A DNA stretch of 46,884 nt from Fidelibacterota bacterium (GTDB lineage: Bacteria; Fidelibacterota; Marinisomatia; Marinisomatales; UBA1611), in assembly GCA_018658715.1 (NCBI GenBank), contig JABHUQ010000019.1, forward strand, positions 1-46,884, read 5' to 3'. The position numbers were made by a program, and so were the translations under genes. The notes beneath the pieces are model-generated. The model did no database searches. It saw nothing but the letters and a program-made list of their open reading frames with translations, and had not been told where the DNA came from. This document shows, piece by piece, positions 17,901 to 26,912 of this stretch (position 1 is the stretch's first letter; each line of letters starts with the position of its first letter).

Positions 17901-20900
17901 CAACTATTGTTGATGGGAATGTGGCTAATTGGGCTGATATTACAAATGGTCGACAATTCGATAAATATAAAATCAACCGCAATCGATTGAATTTCCAATA
18001 TAATGATTCGTTTATAGCAGAAGTATTATTGTATGACAGAGAATTAACAGAATTGGAATTAACCAAAACATATAAATATTTAGGGAATAAATACGGGCAA
18101 ACATTTACAAATGATACTACGATTGTTCATGGAAATAAAGAAATGGATGCCGATGATCCAGTGGGACCGATTGACATCACTATTCAATATAATGATTGTG
18201 CAGGGAATAGTGGTGTAGAAACAATTGAAACAACAGATGGAAGTTATGTGGTTTTCGACCCAGATCCCCCAGAAGCATTTACTGTTGGCACTGTTGTTTC
18301 GACTGGCGGGAATATAGTTACTAACGCATGGAATTCAACAAATACTGGTTTAGATATTCAAGTTCCTGTTGCGGCGAATGATACTACTTTAAATAATGGA
18401 ACCATCCAGTTATGGGCAAAAGTTGGCACCAACGCTTATGAATTATTTGGAGATCCTGTCACAATTATACCAGATGATTTTGGTACGAATAAAATCATAT
18501 CTCTTTTAGAAACACAAGTAGAAGCTATTACAGGATATGCAGAAGAAGATACTATTTACGTGAAAGCATTTATGACTGATCGGCCGGGGAATGAAACAGA
18601 AAGCACATTAAGCGAAAATACATTAGTTATCGATGAAACAGCACCGACCGTTCTGAGTTCTCATATAGAATCCAATAATGCAGATTCGACCAAAGCTAAA
18701 GTGGATGATGAGATAACACTCACATTTCAAACGAGTGAAATCATCCAATCACCTACGGCAACCATTGCAAGTGGCGATGCAACTATAGCTGATTTGGGGT
18801 CATTCAATTGGTCAGCTGTATATACAATGTTAGAGACAGATGATGAAGGTATTATTGCATTTACAGTAAATGAATTAGTCGATGATCGAGGGAATCCTGC
18901 TGAAGGTTTTGCAGATGCAACGGACGAAAGCGAAGTGGCCTTTGATCGTACAAAACCCAGTATTGATTATGCTCATTTATCAACAAATAATAGTTGGAAT
19001 CAGTCTTGGGCTTTGGAAGGAAATATTGGAAGAATCCAAGCAAATACATCTGAAGATCTTCTTTCTTCTTCATGCACTTTTAATGGGAATGTAACGACTC
19101 TAAATTGGTATAACGCTCAAGAATTTGATGTTGTTTATACGTTCTCAAATTCTGATACTGAAGGGATATTAGTTTTCGAATTGACTTTTATTGATTCTGC
19201 TGGCAATCAAGGAGACACTGTCATCACATCCACAAATAATTCTTATATCATTTTTGATATGACAACGCCTGCTGATTTCACGGTTGGGGATGTAAGCGCT
19301 ACAGGCGGCAATGAGATTGCAACTTTTTGGAATTCTACGAATACAGGAATTGACATACTTGTCCCAATTGATTCCGATTCAACCTTGGATAGTGGTCGTG
19401 TACAAATGTGGGGGAAGGTTGGGAGTAACCCATTTGAATCTATTGGAGATTATGTCTTTATAGAATCAGAAGAAGTGGGAGATATTAAAACCATGTCTCT
19501 TATTGAAGATTCGGTTGAAGCATTGACTGGATATACAGAAGATGATACACTCTTTTTTAAAGCTGTGATTTATGATATTCCCGGAAATGAAACGGAAGGG
19601 TCAACAAGCACCACAATATTATTAATTGATGAAACACCACCTTCATTAATAAGCGCATCCTATGAATCAAATTTTTCTGATTCTTCTCTGGCTACGGTGG
19701 GGCATGTAGTCACTTTGACTTTTGAAACAGATGTAGAAATTCAAACTCCATCTGCAACAATTTCTACACAAAATGCTATCATTTCTGATCTTGGTAGCAA
19801 TCAATGGTCAGCATCATATGAAATGCAAGATAGTGATACCGAAGGTATTATTCCATTCCAAATTGCTACGCTTACAGATTCTAGAGGAAACCCTACGGAA
19901 GGAACCAGTTCCACTACCAATGGGACTATTGTTACTTTTGATAACACAAAACCTACTTTAAGTTCTGTAAATATTGTTTCAAACAATGCCGATACATCAT
20001 GGGCTAAAGTTGGAGACACTATTACAGTGGCATTTAAAGGAAATGAATTATTGATTAACCAAATAGCAACAATTGTTACTCAAACTGCAGCAATCACTTC
20101 TACGGGATTTGCTAATTTTTATGCGCTCAACTTTGATGGGGCGGATGACTATATCACCCTTCCTGATTTTAGTTATTTGGATGATCTATCTTTTAGCGCA
20201 TGGTTTAAGATAGATACTAGGGATACTTGGGAACGGATCTTTGATTTTGGTAGAGGCAGTTCAGGAGATATATTTTTATCAACAAAGGGTAATCGAACTG
20301 GAGGGAATTTAGAGCTAACAATACATCCATTCGGAGAAACCTATACAATCGATCCTGGTGTTACATGCGATGATGATCAATGGCATCATGTAGTATTTAC
20401 CTATGATAAAGGTGGTGTAGGAATGGTATTGTATATAGATGGACAGAATTTGGGGTCAAATGCTTATAATACTTATAGTTTTAGTGATTTTGATAGTGGA
20501 CAGAATTTTCACCTTGGAAAATCAAATTGGAATGATCCATACTACGATGGGGAAATGGATGAAGTGGCAATTTGGGATACAGCCTTATCAGCAGAAGCGA
20601 TTAGTGATCTATATAATGGTCTTAATCCACTAGCTAGTTCTGATAATTATAATGTATCATCTAATTTAATTGGCTATTGGAACTTTAACGAAGGTTCAGG
20701 AAATATGGTTTATGATATATCCGGCAATGGAAACAATGGTACTATCTATGGTGCAGTTTGGACCACCAATCTTCCTCCTAATACAAAGAAATATTATGCT
20801 AAATATCAATTGACAGACACAGATCCAGAAGGAGAAGTCCCTTTTGAAATTGTAGTCACTGATTCAGTAGGCTTAGTCAGTGATCCAGTTATTCAAACAA

Positions 20901-23900
20901 CCGACGAAAGTTTAGTTATTTTTGATCGAACAAAACCATTATTATCCTCAGTTCATTTTGTATCGAATAATGATATGAATGAATCCATTGCCGTTGGTGG
21001 AGATATTGCTACCATGACTTTTGAACCTAATGAACCTATTACTTCTGTGGTACTTACTGTGGCAGAATCAAATGTTCCTGTAATAGAAAATGTAGGAATA
21101 TATACAGGGGAATATACTGTTCTTGGGACAGAACCTTCTGGACCACTTGATTTTTCAATTACCTTTAACGATAGAGCTGGAAATATAGCAGATTCTGTTT
21201 TATCTACAACTGATGGAAGTTTTGTGAGTCACGATGTTGGTCCGCCTGATTTAATTGATGTATCTATTATATCATCCAATACAGATTCGTCTTGGGCAAA
21301 AGTAGGCGATACCATTACTGTTACATTTTCTGGTACAGAAATTTTAGCCAATATTGAATTAACTACTGTTGGAACCATTTCAAGTATAGAAAATCCATCT
21401 GGACTTATTTATTTTGGAACGTACGTGATGCAGGAAACAGATCCGGAAGGTGTCATTTCCTTTTCCATTACATACACAGATTTATCAGGTCAGACCGGAC
21501 CGGATTACAATGCATCTACAAATAACACAGAAGTTCAATTTGATAAAACAGCGCCTGTAGTTACACCAGTAATCCTTGCGTCGGACAATGTATATGGTGA
21601 TTCCTTGGCCGCATTGGGCAGTATTGTAACGTTACAATTTTCTCTCAATGAAGCGATTCGAACCGTTACAACTCATATTGCAAACCAAGATCAAATAGTC
21701 AATTCCAACGGGTTGGATTATGATGCAAGTCATACTTTTTCAGAGTCAGATATGGATGGATGGGTGTCATTTATAATCACTTGCGAGGATTCTGCCGGGA
21801 ATGCACCAGAAAATATTATTTCAACATCAGATGGGTCTGTGGTTCGATTTGACGGAACGCCACCTTTCATGAATAGTGTTACCATATCTTCAAATCATTC
21901 TACTCATGCATCTTTAGCTGGTATAGGAGATGAAATAAAGCTCATCGCAGTTTCAGCAGAATCATTGCGAACTATAACAATTCAAATTGCTGAAAATAAT
22001 CCCGATTCTCAATCGTCTGTAGATTGGACATTAACATCCACTTACACAATACAAGGGACGGAAATCGAAGGGTATATTCCATTTACGATTGATATAATGG
22101 ATTGGGTGGGGAACGAAGGGATTCAAGTTGATTCCACCACAGATGACAGTTATGTCTTTTTTGATATGACGGCTCCAGCCGCTTTTTATTTAGATTCTGT
22201 ATATACAACAGGAGGGACGATATTTTCCGGCTTTTGGAATTCGACAAATTTAGAAATGGTTTTAGATATTCCAATTTCTGAAGATGATGAAACATTAATA
22301 GATGGTTCAGTCCAATCCCAAGTTCGATTTGATAGTGGTAATTTTGTGAATTTGGGCGTATCTAATACAATTGAATCTTTGGGTACGTTACTGGTAAATA
22401 TTTCACGGGAAACTTTTACTTCCATGGATGGCTTTATAGAAAATGGAAATGCTGAATTCACTGCTATCATCCAAGACAAAGCAGGAAATGAAACTACGGG
22501 GACTACTTACAATACGGTTTATCATATTGATGAAACAATTCCAGAACTTTTTGAAGTAACTGTAATATCTAATAATGAACTCAGTTCAAATTGGGCTACA
22601 ATAGGCAATACATTTACCCTTTCTTATACGTCCAGTGAAGGGCTTAATAATCCAACCACACTTATTTTAGAAGATACAATTAATACAACCCAATCTAATA
22701 ATGCAACCATGTGGACGGGGGAACATATACTTTCGGAAATTGATCCTGATGGAATAGTATCGTTTGTTATAACGTACATTGATACAGCTGGAAATAGTGG
22801 GAGTGATATGTCTGAAACAACAGATGGCTCCTTAGTCCAAGTTGATAGAACATCACCCCAAGTATTAAACTTACTTGAAGGGCGCCAAGGCGAAGATATT
22901 ACATATTATAATGAAGGTGATTCATTAACACTCTATTGGGATCAATCCGATGCATCATCTGGAATACAGGAATCTTATTATGCACTGGGCACAGATTCAA
23001 ATTTAACTGATGTTCAAGGATGGACAAATGGGAATACACTTAATTATGGTGGTTGGAATCAATTAAATCTATCCAATGATACTCGATATTTTGGAGGCGC
23101 ATTTGCTCAAGATTCAGCAGGAAATTATTCGGATACCACTTGGGGGAATGGAATTTATATTGATACTCAAATTCCTGACACTGGATTTATTGTTGATGGT
23201 AATTGGATTATGGATGTTGATTATACACCAGATTCATCTCAACTGAGTTATCGATGGGAAAATTTTTCTGATAATGTTGGGCTGGAATATTTCCAATTAG
23301 CCATCGGAATTGATGGGGAACAAGCTAATATTATGCCTTTCACCAATATTGGATTTAGTAACACAGATACCATTACTGGGTTAAGTTTAGGAAGAGATAT
23401 TTTATATACGACCTTTTTAAAGGCAATTGATTCAGCTGGAAATACATCTGAAACTGTAGAAACAGATGGCATTTATTTCGATGATGTTTTTCCAGTGGTA
23501 ACTCAAAAAATGCCTGAAGTGGATTCAAGCCAAGTTGTATCTGTTTTAACGGTTGATACATTAAATATTCAATTTAATAAATTATTGTGGGATTTTAATA
23601 TTTTGGTTACATCCAGTCAGTGGGGAGATGTATCTTATTCCTTAATTCCCACCGATTCATCCATTGTGATTGCATTAGAAGATGTATTACCTAGTTTTGA
23701 TACGATTACTGTAGTTGTGGATTCTGCCATGGCGTATAATTTGTTAACCGTCTCTGATACATTACAATTCTTTAGTGAATTATGGGGCGATTTAAACCAT
23801 GACTTTGCCATTGATGTACAGGATGTAATTGCCTTTAATGACGCTTGGCCTAATGTGGATTTGGCTCCATTTGATGGTACCCCCCCCTATGTTACCCCTA

Positions 23901-24631
23901 GTTTGGATGGTGAAGTGAATTTGAGAGATTTGGCTGCCTTTGGACAAATGTGGAATTGGTACTATCAAGATTATCAACCCGTTCCCGGTGCCATCATGAC
24001 TATGGGAGTACCATTAGAGGCGGTAGCAAGAGTTCAATCGTTAACCATTCAACTCCCGGAAGGAACTACCACTGGACAAATAACATTTTCTGACCCAACA
24101 ATGACAAAAGTAACGATCAAAAATATGAGTGATTTTTCTAATCACATGGTATTAACCCATTATGATTCTACAAAGGGGATTCAATCCACTACATTTTCAC
24201 ATTTACAAAAATCGTCTATAGATTACATTACTTTTTCTTTAGCAGAAGTGGAAGAAGGCATATTCCAAACATCTGTCCTTTATCAATTTTTTGATAGAGA
24301 AGGACAAGCTCTCTCTTCTGGATTTTCAGATTTAGCCTTAAATGTATTGCCGGAGCATTTTGCTGTTCACCCTAACTTCCCAAATCCGTTTAATTCAGAA
24401 ACACGACTAAAAATTGATATTCCTAATAAAGCTATAGGAGATATGAAAATTTATGATATCCTTGGAAGAGAAATATACCATCGTCACTTGGGTGAATTAA
24501 ACGCTGGATTTCATGAAATGAAATGGGATGGAAAAAATACATTTCATGAATCAGTTGGAACAGGAATTTACTTTTTAAAAATCCAAGTGGATCAAGATAT
24601 ATTTATGCAGAAAATGCTTCTATTGAAGTAA
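14969..24631 (+). CDS. Giant T9SS-type surface protein: Ig-like repeats, three LamG-like lectin domains, dockerin-like segment, sorting domain
   Basis: 3220 residues, secreted. The start is taken as ATG 14969 in an ATGA overlap; a TTG 18 bases upstream is in frame but less likely. Order: signal peptide KHWLPILIIISSFLPLKG; a MAM/jelly-roll-like domain (about 20-180); two kinds of Ig-like repeats, twelve of about 103 residues (SNN..SWAKVGDTI..F ... DGS.V.FD.T.P) and four of about 124 (FTVG.V..TGG ... W.STNT); LamG-type lectin domains at about 333-548, 810-1051 and 1718-1938, each inside a repeat; two FN3-like modules (about 2631-2840); a dockerin-like segment (about 2940-3001); and a C-terminal sorting domain (about 3126-3220) starting VHPNFPNPFN and ending YFLKIQVDQDIFMQKMLLLK. 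A glycan-binding adhesin is the likely role. The 3' end overlaps the convergent marC-like gene by 12 bases. Confidence 0.88.
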   Translation: MKHWLPILIIISSFLPLKGDVLFTESFDVDGALPAEWTTDNDNNWQVQSGYDGNTTPPALSFTWSPRIFDYSNDVQTPDIDVGDNAGVLIEFDFALDFWGASDHTNGMTISYDGGNGWVPVLNYEIGPDAGFVSIDRRTESFTADIESGSDLKLKWTAYGTDSYWIDSWIIDNVKIITLPQLTSVTIESANEDPSTAVEGTNIWLNFMADSDLSGDPYVQINGNACNIDNLGGTNWVAYYIVQASDPDGPLQFTIDFTDANEVDGSTVKQTTNGSSVVVDNSEPPSFTVGGVTALGGIVEAGTWASTNTEVQLEVNVPQDSAVVNFDYIEGNSLSFDGSNDEVTIPAIASYQVTDALTVETWVKPNSWSDNEGFLNFATDNGGTEAGFGFVFFATGWRFYLKTTINSIDYAEMAETSTPVGQWTHLAATYDGTKVRIYRNGSVIDSTDAMGNVEWTGAPGNVTLGSFTKGGTTKYFDGNMDDVRLWNIVRSAAEIKASKEITLNGDETGLVGYWQIDETSGGTTVDYTSNNNTATLNGASWASGESPIYFQEPVYDNTVIVGSLFQMRTEIDENRYEAIGPQIPIVIGDVTSGTKTITASAVDFAGVTGYAHGGVGSFSALLFDVAGNYSEGDTSATTLTIDLIASNPNPVSISSNNTFSHLVSDGDIITITMEYDEDVEIPNVTVEGNDNASETDEGGEQFSATYIIDGSESEGSIDFEITTTDYLGNPGTHSGSTNGTSVSYDHTAPDVSPVTIISNNPDTQWAKVGDTVKLDFSGNEILYETTVSLATSSIILYDTSDVAYNGASECVGGEIITDNLKLWLDANDVDGDGISEGLYEDNIVDGDVPLWADKSGNGADVIEEAGQGIPSLVENQFNGQAALRFNKAEEDMLVHDLGGNKWNASEFSLLIVFQQNNTPENFDSFFSNGDINDNNYFQITHKTNDGHFKFYSGGEINFEPWDNDLKLYGLIANTSGTSTIVDGNVANWADITNGRQFDKYKINRNRLNFQYNDSFIAEVLLYDRELTELELTKTYKYLGNKYGQTFTNDTTIVHGNKEMDADDPVGPIDITIQYNDCAGNSGVETIETTDGSYVVFDPDPPEAFTVGTVVSTGGNIVTNAWNSTNTGLDIQVPVAANDTTLNNGTIQLWAKVGTNAYELFGDPVTIIPDDFGTNKIISLLETQVEAITGYAEEDTIYVKAFMTDRPGNETESTLSENTLVIDETAPTVLSSHIESNNADSTKAKVDDEITLTFQTSEIIQSPTATIASGDATIADLGSFNWSAVYTMLETDDEGIIAFTVNELVDDRGNPAEGFADATDESEVAFDRTKPSIDYAHLSTNNSWNQSWALEGNIGRIQANTSEDLLSSSCTFNGNVTTLNWYNAQEFDVVYTFSNSDTEGILVFELTFIDSAGNQGDTVITSTNNSYIIFDMTTPADFTVGDVSATGGNEIATFWNSTNTGIDILVPIDSDSTLDSGRVQMWGKVGSNPFESIGDYVFIESEEVGDIKTMSLIEDSVEALTGYTEDDTLFFKAVIYDIPGNETEGSTSTTILLIDETPPSLISASYESNFSDSSLATVGHVVTLTFETDVEIQTPSATISTQNAIISDLGSNQWSASYEMQDSDTEGIIPFQIATLTDSRGNPTEGTSSTTNGTIVTFDNTKPTLSSVNIVSNNADTSWAKVGDTITVAFKGNELLINQIATIVTQTAAITSTGFANFYALNFDGADDYITLPDFSYLDDLSFSAWFKIDTRDTWERIFDFGRGSSGDIFLSTKGNRTGGNLELTIHPFGETYTIDPGVTCDDDQWHHVVFTYDKGGVGMVLYIDGQNLGSNAYNTYSFSDFDSGQNFHLGKSNWNDPYYDGEMDEVAIWDTALSAEAISDLYNGLNPLASSDNYNVSSNLIGYWNFNEGSGNMVYDISGNGNNGTIYGAVWTTNLPPNTKKYYAKYQLTDTDPEGEVPFEIVVTDSVGLVSDPVIQTTDESLVIFDRTKPLLSSVHFVSNNDMNESIAVGGDIATMTFEPNEPITSVVLTVAESNVPVIENVGIYTGEYTVLGTEPSGPLDFSITFNDRAGNIADSVLSTTDGSFVSHDVGPPDLIDVSIISSNTDSSWAKVGDTITVTFSGTEILANIELTTVGTISSIENPSGLIYFGTYVMQETDPEGVISFSITYTDLSGQTGPDYNASTNNTEVQFDKTAPVVTPVILASDNVYGDSLAALGSIVTLQFSLNEAIRTVTTHIANQDQIVNSNGLDYDASHTFSESDMDGWVSFIITCEDSAGNAPENIISTSDGSVVRFDGTPPFMNSVTISSNHSTHASLAGIGDEIKLIAVSAESLRTITIQIAENNPDSQSSVDWTLTSTYTIQGTEIEGYIPFTIDIMDWVGNEGIQVDSTTDDSYVFFDMTAPAAFYLDSVYTTGGTIFSGFWNSTNLEMVLDIPISEDDETLIDGSVQSQVRFDSGNFVNLGVSNTIESLGTLLVNISRETFTSMDGFIENGNAEFTAIIQDKAGNETTGTTYNTVYHIDETIPELFEVTVISNNELSSNWATIGNTFTLSYTSSEGLNNPTTLILEDTINTTQSNNATMWTGEHILSEIDPDGIVSFVITYIDTAGNSGSDMSETTDGSLVQVDRTSPQVLNLLEGRQGEDITYYNEGDSLTLYWDQSDASSGIQESYYALGTDSNLTDVQGWTNGNTLNYGGWNQLNLSNDTRYFGGAFAQDSAGNYSDTTWGNGIYIDTQIPDTGFIVDGNWIMDVDYTPDSSQLSYRWENFSDNVGLEYFQLAIGIDGEQANIMPFTNIGFSNTDTITGLSLGRDILYTTFLKAIDSAGNTSETVETDGIYFDDVFPVVTQKMPEVDSSQVVSVLTVDTLNIQFNKLLWDFNILVTSSQWGDVSYSLIPTDSSIVIALEDVLPSFDTITVVVDSAMAYNLLTVSDTLQFFSELWGDLNHDFAIDVQDVIAFNDAWPNVDLAPFDGTPPYVTPSLDGEVNLRDLAAFGQMWNWYYQDYQPVPGAIMTMGVPLEAVARVQSLTIQLPEGTTTGQITFSDPTMTKVTIKNMSDFSNHMVLTHYDSTKGIQSTTFSHLQKSSIDYITFSLAEVEEGIFQTSVLYQFFDREGQALSSGFSDLALNVLPEHFAVHPNFPNPFNSETRLKIDIPNKAIGDMKIYDILGREIYHRHLGELNAGFHEMKWDGKNTFHESVGTGIYFLKIQVDQDIFMQKMLLLK
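15966..16612 (+). other. LamG-like domain 1, inserted in a type B repeat
   Basis: It begins SLSFDGSNDEVTIPAIASY and includes VETWVKPNSW, GQWTHLAATYDGTKVRIYRN, MDDVRLWNIVRSAAEI and GLVGYWQIDETSGG, the standard LamG blocks. The type B repeat resumes after it at DNTVIVGSLFQMRTEI. Confidence 0.85.
17395..18121 (+). other. Concanavalin A-like domain 2, inserted in a type A repeat
   Basis: It includes LKLWLDANDVDGDGIS, PLWADKSGNGADV, QAALRFNKAEED and FIAEVLLYDRELTELELTKT, blocks of LamG/ConA-like lectins. The host repeat opens with SNNPDTQWAKVGDTVKLDF and closes after the domain with TTDGSYVVFDPDPP. Confidence 0.8.
20120..20780 (+). other. LamG-like domain 3, inserted in a type A repeat
   Basis: It begins YALNFDGADDYITLPDFSYL and includes DDQWHHVVFTYDKGG, GEMDEVAIWDTALSAE and LIGYWNFNEGSGN. 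The repeat opening is SNNADTSWAKVGDTITVAF before it and the repeat ending resumes at KYYAKYQLTDTDPEGEVPFE. Confidence 0.85.
23786..23972 (+). other. Dockerin-like segment of the giant protein
   Basis: The first half GDLNHDFAIDVQDVIAFNDA has Asp, Asn, Asp and Asp at the calcium-loop positions 1, 3, 5 and 12. The second half PSLDGEVNLRDLAAFGQMW keeps Asp-Gly at 5-6 and Asp at 12 but lacks Asp at 1, so it is the weaker site. Two such halves about 40 residues apart make a type I-like dockerin. Confidence 0.75.
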
Positions 24632-25270
24632 TTGCTTTAAGACGGTTCCAATACCATTAATTTCAAATTGAACTGCAATAACCATGAGAATGAGCCCCAT
24701 GATTCGTTGAACAATGCGCATCCCTGTATAGCCCATTCTCTTTATAATTAAATCACCATTTCTCAATATGAGATAAACAATAGATAAAACTAAAATAATG
24801 GAAAAAATCAATGTGCCATAACTATAAAATTGAGGTGTTTGACTGGATAATAACATAGATGCGGTAATGGCGCCAGGTCCTGCAATGAGTGGAATGCCAA
24901 TAGGGCTAATGGCAATATCATCATGATTTTCTGATTCATCTTGTTCTATTTGTGTTGTTCTAGATCGACCCACTTTTGCTTCTAACATTCGAAGTCCACT
25001 CCGAAAAAAAATAATTCCACCCATAATTTGAAATGCTTCAATAGTAATGCCAAAAAAATTAAATATAAGAGAACCTAATACTGCAAAAATAAATAAGGTC
25101 ATTCCGGCCGTTAAAGATCCCTTCCAAGCAATAACTTTTTTTTGTTCCGGGGAAAACCGCTCCGTCATAACCAATAATATAGGAGAAATCCCTAATGGAT
25201 TGATTAGAGTAAAAAGGGTCGTAATGCAGAGTAAGAAAAATTCTAATTCAGAATGGATAAAATCAATCAT
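24620..25270 (-). CDS. MarC/UPF0056-family integral membrane protein
   Basis: Inner membrane protein of 216 residues with about six hydrophobic segments. LFTLINPLGISPILLVMTERF near the N-terminus and IGIPLIAGPGAITASMLLSS in the middle are the two MarC-family signatures, each a loop with Pro-Gly. Some relatives (SnatA) move small amino acids; for most the function is unknown, and MarC itself is not a drug pump. It starts one base after the argS stop, so it is the last gene of the long leftward operon. Its 3' end overlaps the giant surface gene by 12 bases. Confidence 0.92.
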   Translation of the reverse strand: MIDFIHSELEFFLLCITTLFTLINPLGISPILLVMTERFSPEQKKVIAWKGSLTAGMTLFIFAVLGSLIFNFFGITIEAFQIMGGIIFFRSGLRMLEAKVGRSRTTQIEQDESENHDDIAISPIGIPLIAGPGAITASMLLSSQTPQFYSYGTLIFSIILVLSIVYLILRNGDLIIKRMGYTGMRIVQRIMGLILMVIAVQFEINGIGTVLKQLLQ

Positions 25271-25271
25271 A

Positions 25272-26912
25272 CTACATACGGTCTGGAGCTGATAAACCTA
25301 AAATGCTTAAACCATTCCCAAGCGTAATTTTTGCACATGTAATAAGGGCAAGACGAGTTTGTGTTAAGGCAGAATCATCTGTAATTACTTTACATTTTCC
25401 ATAAAATTTATGGAAATGGGCTGCCAACTCTTGAAGATAAGTGGCAAGCATCTGGGGCTCTAATGATTCATATAATTGTTCACTCAATTCCGGAAAACGC
25501 ATTAAATGTTTAATAAGAGTGAATTCTTCTTTTTCAGAAATAAGTGATGAGTCAAAATCATGAGAAAAGGAATGACCAAGTGATTCGCCATGTTTCATTA
25601 TATTGGCAATACGTGCATGTGCATATTGTAAATAGAATACAGGATTTTTATCAGATTGATCTGCTGCTAAATTTAAATCAAAATCCAAATGACTTGTCAT
25701 ACTTCTCATAATAAAAAAATACCGAACCACATCTTTTCCTACTTCTTTTACTAAATCTTCTAATGTAACAAAATTGGCTTTTCGTGTGGACATTTTTACT
25801 TTTTCACCATCACGTAATAAAGTCACAAATTGATGAATCAAAACTCGAATATGATCCACCGGAATTTCTAATGCATCTAAGGCAGCTAAAACGTCCGGAT
25901 AAGTGTCTGCATGATCTGCACCAAAAATATCTATTATTTCATCAAAATTTCGCTCAACTTTATCCCGGTGATACGCAGTATCTGGGAGACGATATGTCGG
26001 TTCTCCAGAACTTTTGATATAAACACGATCTTGATCTTTTCCTAAAGCAGACGTTTTTAACCATGTGGCTCCTTCTGATTCATAAATCAATTCTTTCGCT
26101 TTTAGATCAGTTAATAATTGGTCAATAGCCCCATTATCATAAAATGTTTTTTCATTTGAAAATTGATCATGAATAATACCTAATTCGGACAGAGTATTTT
26201 TTATATCAGAAAAAATAGCATTCTCAGCTGTTTCTCTAAATTGGTCATGGTCTCGTTCTAAGTCAGAGCCATGATGGTGAAGGATGGATTTAGCAATATT
26301 AATAATATAATTTCCTTGATATCCATCTTCAGGGAATTCAAATGGTTTGCCCAAAGCTTCAAAATAGCGTGCTTCAACTGATTGACCAAGAATACGCATT
26401 TGACGACCTGCATCATTATAATAATATTCCCGCGTTACATCGAAACCATTCCATTCTAATAAACTGGCAACCGTATCACCCAATACAGCTTGCCTTCCAT
26501 GTCCAACTGTTAAAGGTCCAGTAGGATTTGCACTTACAAATTCAACATTTGCTTTTTTCCCATGTCCAATAGATGAGCGGCCAAATTCATCACCTGTATC
26601 CAAAATATATTTCAGATTAGATTGATAAAAAGAAGCGGAAAGAGTGAAATTGATAAATCCAGGCTGTGTGACAGAAATAGAATCAATATGATTTAATTGA
26701 AGTGTCTCTAATTGACCTTTAATATCTTCCGCAATTTGAATAGGAGATTTATCTAATTCTTTTGTAAGCAATAAGGCTACATTTGTAGATAAATCTCCAA
26801 AATCAGGATTTTTAGAAGGACTTATAGTAAAAGGTTTATCCGGGAAAGCAAGTGTATTTAATGCTTCCCGAATGCCATCATTCAGGTGTTGTTTCAGGTG
26901 CTTCATCTTCAA
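25272..26912 (-). CDS. argS: Arginyl-tRNA synthetase
   Basis: Charges tRNA-Arg with arginine. Class I features: HIGH-type motif VGHGR (136-140) within SANPTGPLTVGHGRQAVLGD, KMSTR near residue 371, the N-terminal Add-1 domain (about 1-90) and a C-terminal anticodon-binding DALR domain (QYAHARIANIMK ... LGLSAPDRM). 546 residues is normal. The start overlaps the end of rsfS by 35 bases. A second Met two codons later is possible. Confidence 0.97.
   Translation of the reverse strand: MKMKHLKQHLNDGIREALNTLAFPDKPFTISPSKNPDFGDLSTNVALLLTKELDKSPIQIAEDIKGQLETLQLNHIDSISVTQPGFINFTLSASFYQSNLKYILDTGDEFGRSSIGHGKKANVEFVSANPTGPLTVGHGRQAVLGDTVASLLEWNGFDVTREYYYNDAGRQMRILGQSVEARYFEALGKPFEFPEDGYQGNYIINIAKSILHHHGSDLERDHDQFRETAENAIFSDIKNTLSELGIIHDQFSNEKTFYDNGAIDQLLTDLKAKELIYESEGATWLKTSALGKDQDRVYIKSSGEPTYRLPDTAYHRDKVERNFDEIIDIFGADHADTYPDVLAALDALEIPVDHIRVLIHQFVTLLRDGEKVKMSTRKANFVTLEDLVKEVGKDVVRYFFIMRSMTSHLDFDLNLAADQSDKNPVFYLQYAHARIANIMKHGESLGHSFSHDFDSSLISEKEEFTLIKHLMRFPELSEQLYESLEPQMLATYLQELAAHFHKFYGKCKVITDDSALTQTRLALITCAKITLGNGLSILGLSAPDRM

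Larger units (their letters stand above)
15511..22857 (+). repeat. Tandem Ig-like repeat array inside the giant surface gene
   Basis: Sixteen protein-level repeats of two kinds. Type A starts are near 15511, 16905, 17219, 18649, 18961, 19646, 19954, 20941, 21247, 21556, 21865 and 22546. Type B starts are near 15826, 18277, 19273 and 22174. Most B units follow the A-type ending FDxTxPxxFTVG and end in IDETxP, so the order is not random. The repeats have diverged at the DNA level. Boundaries are approximate. Confidence 0.8.

Noticed and set aside
15511-22857. Repeat array that might be read as CRISPR or satellite DNA
   Set aside because: Units are about 310-370 bases, in frame, diverged at the DNA level and conserved as protein; they are Ig-like domains.
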